NCBI GenBank assembly: GCA_943704415.1
Contig: CALSCO010000182.1
Span: 1 to 20,085, forward strand
DNA: 20,085 nt
Origin: Parvularia atlantis
Taxonomy: Eukaryota > Opisthokonta > Rotosphaerida
Direction of reading: 5' to 3'
Shown here piece by piece: positions 8,806 through 17,159 of this stretch. Position 1 is the stretch's first letter; each line of letters begins with the position of its first letter. The translations under genes were made by a program, and so were the position numbers. The notes below the pieces were generated by a model. That model was not told where the DNA came from. It did not search any database and was given only the letters and a program-made list of their open reading frames with translations.

Positions 8806-10954
8806 ATGAGCTCGCCGTGGCCCGACGTGCTGCCCGCCGACCTCGCTGCGGCGCTCACGCGCGAGGCCGTCGACTGGGCGCTCGCGCACGGGCTCGTCGT
8901 GCGGCTCGAGGCACGTGCACGCGCGCCGACGCGGACGCGACAGGGCGGCTGACGTCCTGCCACGAAGATCGACGGCCAGCCCGAGACCCTCCCGCTCGCC
9001 ACGCACGCGCCGCTCGCGCTGCTGCCCGCGCCGTTCCCGCGCCAGGCCTTTCTCGACGCCAGGCGGCTGCAGGTCCACCGCCGCCGACGTCGACGGCACA
9101 ACAGCACTGACGCGTGCGCGCGCGCCGCAGCCGCTCTTCAACCTGCTCGTGCACCGCATCAGCCTGCACGACACGTTCCTGGACGAGGTCTGCCAGAGGT
9201 GCGTGAGTGCGCTGCCCCTCGCGTCGTTGCCCACCGGCCGTGCGCAGCGTCGCCGACGTAGACGCGTTCACCGCCGCGTTGTACGGCATCTACCGCCAGG
9301 CCAAGCAGCCGGCGCAGGTGCGCGTCTCGCCCCGCCGCGTCGCGCCTCGCCCGCCTCAACGTGGCGCCGCGCAGCCGATCGCGCTCGGCATCCACCGCTC
9401 CGATTACCTGCTGCACGCCGGCGCGGACGCGGCCGCCCGCCCGATCGTGCAGCAGGTCGAGCTCAACACGATCGCCTCGTCGTTCTCGAGCTTGTCATAC
9501 CTGACGGGCGAGCTGCACCGGTGCGGGCGCGCGCGCACCACGGCCTTCGTGCGCACCAACGACGGCGACCAGGCACCTGCTCGCCTCAAAGCTGCTCCAG
9601 CGCCGCGACCTCGTGCTCGACCTGCCCGCCAACTCGTCCGACCGCAGCATCGCCGACGGCATCGCCGAGGCCTGGCGTCTGTTTGGCGACCGGCAGTGCG
9701 TCGCGCGGCGTCGCACCCTGCGTGTACCCCACACCCACAGAGCGCGGGCGCACAGGGCCGTCGTCATCATGATCGTGCAGCCGGGCGAGCGCAACGTGTT
9801 TGACCAGCGCTGGATCGAGTACCAGCTCGGCAAGCTGTGCGGCGGCCGCGCCTGCGCCGCCACCGGCGGCGGCTCATGCGCCGCGCACGCCGCACCAGCC
9901 ACGAGGTCACGCTTGTCCGCCGCACGCTCGCGCACATGGCCGAGCACGCCACCAAGGACGCCGCGGGCCGGCTGAGCGTGTGCGTCTCGTGTGCGCGCTC
10001 GCACACCCAGGCCTGCCACTCACGCGCGGCCGCAGCGACGGCCTGCCCGTCGCCGTCGTGTACTACCGCGCGGGTTACACGCCGACCGACTACCCGACGG
10101 ACAAGGCACGATGCACGCCACCGTATCGGTCATGCACGGCGCTTTGACCTTGTGCGTGCGCGCACACAGGAGTGGGTCGCGCGGCTGCTGATCGAGACCA
10201 GCACGGCCATCAAGTGCCCGTCGATCGCGTACCACCTCGCGGGGCTCAAGAAGGTCCAGCAGGTGCTCGCGCTGCCTGGCCAGGTCGAGCGGTACGTGCA
10301 ACCGGTGCTGCGGGGCGGCACCAACGCCATCGTCGTCCCAGGTTTATGTCGCCCGAGGAGTCGCGCGAGCTGCGCTCGTGCTTCACTGGTCTCTTCACGC
10401 TGTCGGACGACGAAGACGGGCGTCGCGCCGTGGCGTACGTGCTGCTGGGGCGCATGCGTGCGCGCGGGTGCTCAATCGCGGCGACCGCACCAGACTGGCA
10501 ATGACCAACCCAAACGACTACGTGCTCAAGCCGCAGCGCGAGGGCGGCGGCAACAACTTTTACAACGTCCAGGTGCGCGAGATGCTCGCGAAGCTGTCGC
10601 CGAAGGAGCGGAGCGGTGCGTGGCGCACGCTCGTGATGCGCCGCTGACGTGCGCTGCCAGCCTACATCCTCATGGAGCGCATCCGCCCGCCTCCGCAGCC
10701 GGGCCGCGTCCTGCGTCGCGGCGTCCTGTCCGAGTACGCCACCGTGAGCGAGCTGGGCATCTACGGCATCTTCATCGGGTGCGCCACGCCCCGCGGCGCA
10801 CGCGCCTACCGACTGTGGCGCGCGCAGGAAGGGCGAGCACGTGCTGCTCAACCGCGAGGGCGGTCACCTGCTGCGCACCAAGGGCGCGAGCGTGGACGAA
10901 GGCGGTGTGGCGGCCGGCTACGCGCACATCGACAGCCCCCTGCTTGTTGCGTGA
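8806..10954 (+). CDS. GSS: Glutathione synthetase, eukaryotic type (14 exons, 478 aa)
   Basis: Joins glycine to gamma-glutamylcysteine with ATP, the second step of glutathione synthesis in the cytosol. Exons: 8806-8910, 8968-9072, 9131-9198, 9248-9317, 9375-9520, 9573-9695, 9756-9836, 9899-9979, 10036-10105, 10170-10297, 10342-10434, 10494-10615, 10661-10778, 10828-10954. Length matches the 474-aa human enzyme. Recognisable segments are [55 protein letters not shown], the ATP-grasp glycine-rich loop [10 protein letters not shown] (369-378), [15 protein letters not shown] and the alanine-rich GGVAAG. Introns 8911-8967, 10106-10169 and 10298-10341 have GC donors. The last two are fixed by equal-length alignment to the human protein, while the acceptor of the first could instead be 12 nt later. 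It ends 47 bp from the convergent coiled-coil gene. Confidence 0.95.
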
Positions 10955-11001
10955 GAGCAGCGGCGGCGGCGGCGGGCGGGCGGCAAATACATTCTATGGG
11001 G

Positions 11002-13064
11002 CTACGGCGGCGGCCTAATGCAGGCGGCGGGTGGGCGAGTCGTACGGCGACGGCGGCAAAGAGTCGCTGAGGCCGTCGACGCTGCGCGGAGCGGCGTGAG
11101 CAAAGGCGCGCGCAGAGGGACAAGGCCGACGCACTCGCTCCATGCGGGCGCCGGCGCTTGGCGTCGCGGCGGGCTGGTGCCGTTGAGCAGCGTCCTGGAC
11201 GTGCGCAGGTCCGACGCGGCGAGCTGCCCGTCGTCGTCGTCAAACATGCGTCGGCTGCGTGCGACACGGCAAACCGCGCGTGAGCTCGCTGAGCAAGCAC
11301 GCACGAGCGAGCGCACCGGACAGAGGCTTGCCGGTCGGGCGACCCGTTGGGGCTGGCGCTCTGGCGCAGCGCCTCGCTCTTCATGCGCCGCAGCGTCGCC
11401 ACGCACTCCTGTCGCACTTGCAGCAGCGCGGCCTCGTAGTCGGTGACGATGCGCAGCTGCTCCTGACGGCACGCCGCGTGCACATCGGCACCGTTGTCCC
11501 CGGGTCCAACGAGCTCTTGGCGCAGGCGGGCGAGCGCGGCCTGCTTGTCCTGCGCGTGCAGCTGCCGCATCTCGGCTTGGTACACGGCCTTTTCGCGCAT
11601 GAACTGCTGCAGCAGCTCCTGCTCGCGCTTAAGGTGCAGCGTGCGGATGTGGTCGGTCGCAACCGAGACGGCCACGGCGAGGCGCTCCTTGTCCGCGGCC
11701 TCGTCGCGCGCCACCGCGTCCGTCTGCACGCACTGGTCGACGCTCGGTCGCGCCGGCTGATGAGGCGCGGGCGGCAGTCGCTGCATTTCTGTTTGTGCGG
11801 CCACGCGCTGCCGCTGCGCTTCGTCGAGCGCCTGCTGCAGCCGCGCGAGCTCGTACCGGTGCTGGGCCGTCGCGTCGTGCAGCTCGCGAGTGCGCGCGGT
11901 CAGCTGCTCGCGCAACAGCTGCGCCTCGTCTTCCAGCGCCTGCTCGTGCTCGTTTGCTTCCGCGCGCATGCGCTCGATCAGCTCGATCAGCTCAAGGTTC
12001 TCGCGCTGCAGCCGCGAGCTCGTCTCGATCTCGCTCGCGAGCATAGACTGCGACTGGCGCATCTCCTCGGCCGACTGGGCCAGCGACGGCAGGTCCTCGC
12101 GCTGCTCCTCCATCAGGCGTAGCGCGTCGTCTTCGGATGCCCTGGCCGTGAGCTCGGCAACGCCGGCCAGCGCCACGCCGAGCTGGTGCCGCAGCTGGTC
12201 GCACTCGCTTCTGCTGGCCGCGAGCCGCTCGCGCAGCAGCTGGGCCGATGTCTCGTGGTCGCTTTGCGCGGCCTCGAGCTGCGCTGCGAGCTGCTCGTAC
12301 CGCTCGCCCTGCTGGGCCAGCTCGGCCTGGGCGCGCTCGCGCTGCTGGGCCATCTCAGTCTGCGCGCGCTCGCGCTGCTGCGCCATCTCGGCCTGCGCGT
12401 GCTCGAGCTGTACGAGCAGCTGCTCTCGTCTTTCGTCACGCCCGCTGCTGGCCTCCCGTAGCTGGTCGCGCAGCTGGTCGCGCTCGTTGCTCACCTCGCG
12501 CAGCTGATCCCGCAGCTGGTCCCGCAGCTGCTCACGCTCGTCGCTCGCCCGTTGCAGTTCGTCGCGCGCGCGCTCCTGCTCGACCACGACCTCGCGCAGC
12601 CGATCGACCTCGTCGCGCAACTGGTCGCGCTCGGCCGTCACGGCCAGCAGCGCGTCCTTGTCACCTGACGCCTCGCGCAGCTCCGTGACTTCGGCGCGCA
12701 GCATCGCGTTGATCGCCTCGAGCGTCTGCCGGGCCTCGCCGTGCGCGCGTAGCTGTGCGCGGTGCTCGTCCAGCTGCTCGCGCATCGCCGCCAGGATGGC
12801 ATCGGCCGCCGTCGTCGCCTCCTGCGCTGCGCGTCCCAACTGCAGCGCCGCGTCGCGCTCGTCGCACAGGCGCGTCGTCTCACTCTGCAGCCGCGCAACC
12901 GTCGCTCTGAGCCGCCCGAGCTCGGCCATCGCGTCCACGGCCGGCCCGTCGTCCTCGTCATCGTCCGACCAGCGCACCGCGTCCCACTCGGCCGCGTCGT
13001 TGGCCGCGCGCCCCGTGAGCGACGCCGCGAGCGATCGCGTGGGCGACGTCGGCCTCTGGTCCAT
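11002..13064 (-). CDS. Large coiled-coil protein of unknown function (about 620-700 aa)
   Basis: I do not recognise the family. The first exon (11317-13064) encodes [12 protein letters not shown], an acidic patch (WSDDDEDDG), then an almost uninterrupted coiled coil rich in Q, E, R and L, with repeats such as [10 protein letters not shown] and three 11-residue units of the type [11 protein letters not shown]. Near its end are VDQCVQTD, which loosely resembles dynein light chain (LC8) binding sites, and a second coil ([23 protein letters not shown]). Exon 2 begins at 11254 ([26 protein letters not shown]) after an intron at 11255-11316. A further intron at 11083-11134 looks typical. Its use shifts the frame, so the C-terminus is unresolved: a stop at 11002-11004 is reached either without that intron or with it plus a 32-nt intron. 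Otherwise the frame runs antisense into glutathione synthetase to 10848. A scaffold or centrosome-like role is a guess from the architecture. Confidence 0.7.
12301..12399. repeat. Three tandem 33-bp units in the coiled-coil gene
   Basis: Units starting near 12301, 12334 and 12367 share the core CGCTCGCGCTGCTG and encode 11-residue coiled-coil repeats ([33 protein letters not shown] on the minus strand). The 11-residue (hendecad) spacing differs from the usual heptad and suggests local duplication. Confidence 0.65.
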
Positions 13065-13134
13065 CGCTCTGCGCGGCCACATTGGATCTGCTCGCATCCG
13101 GGGCGATCGGATGCTTCGTCTCAGCGCTCGCACC

Positions 13135-13165
<31 letters not shown>

Positions 13166-13386
13166 CCGCCCCGCGCGCCCCGCTCGCTCGCCAGGTGCGT
13201 GCCGCCGTGCAGCGCCTCGTGCAGCGCCTCGTGCAGCGCCACGTGGCGGCCGCGCGCTTCGTGGGACCCGCCGACACGCCGCGCACCGCGCGCAGCTTCC
13301 CGTCGCGAACGCGTCCCGCTTCCTCAGCTCGACCGCTAAGAAGATGGTGCACTGCCCGCTGCGACCTGCGCGCCTCGGTCGGGCTG
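13065..13386. promoter_or_regulatory. Shared 5' region of the coiled-coil gene and fumarase, with GCC repeat
   Basis: This spacer lies between two divergent genes. It holds an imperfect GCC triplet repeat at 13133-13171 (one A interruption) and three copies of the 12-mer GTGCAGCGCCTC at 13207-13240. In the plus direction it is open in the fumarase frame from an ATG at 13111, which would add 92 Arg- and Ala-rich residues to fumarase. If that start is used, only 46 bp separate the two coding regions. Confidence 0.5.
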
Positions 13387-15424
13387 ATGCGGCCGCACTG
13401 CGCGCCCGCTCGTCAGGATGGCGGCGCCGCGCAGCAGTTCCGCACGGAGCAGGACACGTTCGGGCCGATCAACGTGCGCCCGCCCACGTGGGTCGGCATG
13501 GCGCTGACTCACGCTCGCGCGCGCTCGTCCCGCAGGTCGCGGCCGACCGGCTGTGGGGCGCGCAGACGCAGCGGTGCGCGGCGCACGTCCGCCCGCAGCG
13601 GACGCGCTGAGTGCGCGGCGTGCGCAGCTCGCTGCAGAACTTCGACATCGGCGGCCCGACCGAGCGCATGCCCGAGCCGCTCATCAAGGCCTTCGGCATC
13701 CTCAAGCGCTCGGCGGCCGTGGTCAACATGTCGTACGGCCTCAACAAGGCACGCGCTGCTGCGGCGCACGGGCCGCAGCGCGGCTGACCCGCATGGGGCT
13801 GCGCGCGCGCGCGCGCGCCAGGACATCGGCAACGCGGTCATCGCCGCGGCCGACGAGGTCGTCGCGGGCAAGCTGCACGACCACTTCCCGCTCGTCGTGT
13901 GGCAGACGGGCTCGGGCACGCAAACCAACATGAACGTGAACGAGGTGCGCGGGGAGCGCGGCGCTGCACTGCGCGCACGGCGACCGACCCACGGCGTTGC
14001 AGGTCATCTCGAACCGCGCGATCCAGCTCCTCGGCGGCGCGATCGGCTCGAAGAAGGTGCACCCAAACGACCACGTCAACATGAGCCAGTCGTCGAACGA
14101 CTCGTGCGTGCGAGGCCGCGCGTGTATGTGCTGCGGGCGCGCGCGCTCACGCCGCCCGCAGCTTCCCGACCGCGATGCACATCGCCGCGGCGATGGAGGT
14201 CAACAGCCGCCTGCTGCCGAACCTCAAGACGCTGCACGGATCAATCAAAGCCAAGAGCGACGAGTTTAAGGACATCATCAAGATTGGCCGCACACACCTG
14301 CAGGCGCGGCGCGACGACTGCAGCGAGCGCCAGCTGACGCGTCCGCGGCCGCCGCGCAGGACGCCACGCCGCTCACGCTTGGCCAGGAGTTCTCGGGCTA
14401 CGCGCAGCAGCTCGAGTACGGCATCGCGCGTGTCGAGGCCGCGATGGAACGCGTGTACCTGCTCGCGCAGGGCGGCACGGCGGTTGGCACAGTGCGCACC
14501 GGCGCGAGGCGTGCGTGTGCGCGGTGTCTGACCCGGCCGGTGACGCAGGGGCTCAACACAAAGAAGGGCTTTGACGTGGCCGTGGCCGCGGAGATCGCTC
14601 GCGTGACGGGCCTGCCGTTCAAGACGGCACCCAACAAGTTTGAGGCGCTTGCGGCGCACGACGCGCTCGTTGAGGCGCACGGCTCGCTCAACGTGCTCGC
14701 CGTGTCGCTGATGAAGATCGCTAACGACATCCGCCTGCTTGGTGCGCGAGGCTGACGCGCACACTCGCACACGTGTGCAGATCGCTGAGCGTGCGGCGCA
14801 CCCCACAGGCTCGGGCCCGCGCTGTGGCTTGGGCGAGCTGCTGCTGCCGGAGAACGAGCCGGGCTCGTCGATCATGCCGGGCAAGGTCAACCCGACGCAG
14901 TGCGAGGCGATGACGATGGTCTGCGCCCAGGTGATGGGCAACAACACTGCCATCTCGATCGCGGGCTCGAACGGCCACTTTGAGGTGCTGTGGCGCGGAC
15001 GGTGCCGGGGCGTGTACTCATCGCCCGCGCGCGCGCGCGCGAGCCAGCTCAACGTGTTCAAGCCCGTCATCATCAAGAACTTCCTGCAGTCGACGCGCCT
15101 GCTGGGTGACGCGTGCCTGTCGTTCCACTCGCACTGCGTCGTGGGCATCCAGCCCAACCGCAAGCGCATCGAGTCGCTCATGTACGAGTCGCTCATGCTC
15201 GTGACCGCGCTCAACCCGCACATCGGCTACGACAGTGCGTGCGCCCCTCGGCGACAAGCCCGCTTGCGCGTGCTGAAACGGCCGCAGACGCCGCCAAGGC
15301 CGCCAAGAAGGCGCACAAGGAGAACACGTCGCTCAAGCAGGCGTGCCTGTCGCTCAACCTGCTCACGTCGGAGCAGTTTGACCAGTGGGTGCGCCCGGAG
15401 ACGATGCTCGGCCCGGAGGACTGA
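13387..15424 (+). CDS. FUM1: Fumarate hydratase, class II (11 exons, 478 aa or 570 aa)
   Basis: Interconverts fumarate and malate in the TCA cycle and, in many eukaryotes, also in the cytosol. Exons: 13387-13473, 13536-13573, 13628-13748, 13822-13944, 14003-14103, 14162-14303, 14360-14491, 14549-14741, 14809-14984, 15048-15234, 15288-15424. Conserved stretches are [72 protein letters not shown], the class II signature [11 protein letters not shown] (331-341) and SNGHFELNVFKP. The internal start at 13387 gives a leaderless protein. The upstream ATG at 13111 is in frame and would add a leader with Arg, Ala and almost no acidic residues, as in mitochondrial targeting sequences. Introns 13749-13821 and 14304-14359 have GC donors, fixed by the conserved residues on both sides. 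The other eight have GT donors. Confidence 0.95.
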
Positions 15425-15553
15425 GCGGCCGGGCCCCTCTTTCATCTTTGTCTTTTCGTCGTCTGTCTGTGTCGACCCGACCGGCACGCACGCAAACGCA
15501 AACACGACCCACCAAACAAAACAAAGCAGCAGCGGCGGCGTCACCTGCGGCCG
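15425..15553. terminator. Convergent 3' spacer, fumarase / BTB protein
   Basis: The fumarase stop is followed by a T-rich stretch (CTTTCATCTTTGTCTTTTC), and the side next to the BTB gene is A-rich, so each transcript ends in a U-rich zone on its own sense strand. No AATAAA was found. This is consistent with shared termination between convergent genes. Confidence 0.4.
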
Positions 15554-17102
15554 TCACGCCTGCGCCAGCCGCTGCGCCACCGCCAGCAGCACGGCCTGGT
15601 CGAGCGACGCGAGGCGGCCGTGGAGCGCGCCGATGTTGCGCCTGACGTAGTGCAGCAGCGCCTCGCGCAGCTCGTCGGCCTCGAGCAGCAGGCCGAGCAG
15701 CTCGAACGCGCTGTCCTTGCGCACCGCCGCGAGCACGTACGGCGTCGTGAGCGTCTGCAGGCCGGCGATGCCATACCGGATCGCCTATATGCGTGCGCGC
15801 GGGCGCTGCGTGTGAGCGCGGCAGGCGGCAGCATTTGTGCGCGCACGGCGTAGTTGAGCCACAGCGCGTCGACCGACGACGAGATGTCGACCGCGCCCGA
15901 GTAGACGTACTCGGCCAGCAGCGAGACGATGTGTGGCGGCAGGTCTGGGACGACGATGCGCGGGGCGACACCCGATGCGTTCTCAAGCTGCGGCGCGCGG
16001 CACGTCTGAGCACGCGCAGGGGGGGGGGGGGGGCCGGCGCACGTCGCGCACCTCGGCGCGCAGCACGGGCGAGCGCGCGGCAACGATCGCCCGGTGTGCG
16101 GGGAGCTCGCTGCCGTCGGACAGCACAAAGCTCATGTCGCTGTCTGTGACGTCAGTCGGCTGCCACGCCGTACTGTGGCGCGAGCGCACCTGAACGTGCG
16201 CGACAGCGCGAGCACGGAGAGATCGCGGCCGAGGTCGCTCGCGGGCTTGGGGGCGGGCAGGATGACGCGGCCGTCGGCCGAGCCGTACAGCTTGATGGCG
16301 TCGATCTCGTACCAGCTGGGCCAGCCCGTGAAGTCCATTGTCAGGCGGAGTACTTGCGCGAGGCGTGGTCAGCGTCACGGCGACGCGCGGGAGGGGCGTG
16401 TGCCGCGCACCGTTCGTGACCATGTCGGTCGCGGGCAGCTCGGGCGTGAACACGCGCGCCGCGTTGAGGCCCTTCTGCTGCGGGCCGCGCCAGATCTCGC
16501 TGAACTTCATGGTCGAGCTGAACGCGAGCGGCTGCGATGGGTCCTGGGCGCGCGGCGACGTGAGCACGCAGCGCGCGAGCGTCGACGCCGCGGCACCTCA
16601 ACGGTCGACAGGTCAAGGCCGCTGATCTGCACAAGCGCGCCCGGGTTGAACGTCTCGTACACGTCGATCTTGGCCACGCGCACGGGCTTGGCGAACTGCA
16701 CGATGATGACCTGCGGCCCAGCACACGCGGCTCGGGGCGTCAGTCGCGGCACGGTGCGTGGTTGTTGCGCAACCTCGTTCGCGTTTGAGTAGCCCGCGGG
16801 TGCCCAGGCGCGGCCGTCGTCACCGTGGCGCGGATACACGGTCGGTGGGCCGCGCACGTTGGTCGCGGCCCAGTTGGTCGTGCCGTACTGCGACGTGACG
16901 CTGCGCGGGGATGACGCGGTGAGACGCGGACGGCGGCAGGCGTTCAATGGGACGCGACGCACTGCACGACGTGCGACACCCACTGCTCGAGCAGCTCCGT
17001 GTCGCCGCCCGCGCGGCCCACGTCGGCCTCGGCAACCTGCAGCAGCTCAGCCGCCGCAGCGACCTTGTCGACGGCCGGCGCGGGGCGCGACGACGTCACC
17101 AT
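15554..17102 (-). CDS. FBXL4-like discoidin-type domain plus BTB domain protein (8 exons, 378 aa)
   Basis: Exons in reading order: 16963-17102, 16774-16900, 16597-16710, 16411-16543, 16190-16352, 16052-16139, 15847-15987, 15554-15784, with a complete frame. Residues 1-47 are an Ala- and Glu-rich helix. Residues 48 to about 200 resemble the N-terminal domain of FBXL4: SQYGTTNW, a VYPRHGD segment, [20 protein letters not shown] with FNPGALVQI, a WRGP segment, TNVLRLTMD and [10 protein letters not shown]. Residues from 226 form a BTB/POZ domain ([48 protein letters not shown]), followed by BACK-like helices to the end. BTB proteins usually recruit Cullin-3 ligases and the discoidin fold could bind a substrate or glycan, but neither is shown. 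There is no F-box or LRR. An intron acceptor at 16140 uses the second of two tandem ACAG sites. Confidence 0.8.
16019..16033. repeat. G15 homopolymer in a BTB-gene intron
   Basis: Fifteen G on the plus strand are C15 on the sense strand of intron 15988-16051. They lie in the first half of the intron, not next to the acceptor. Confidence 0.85.
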
Positions 17103-17159
17103 CCTGCTGCGTACGCGACTGATGGAATTGAAGCACAACACATGCGCACACACCTGCGC

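Noticed and set aside
12658-14337. A 559-codon plus-strand open frame across the coiled-coil gene and fumarase
   Set aside because: Only the part from 13111 or 13387 to 13473 matches fumarase. The rest is antisense to the coiled-coil gene or runs through introns.
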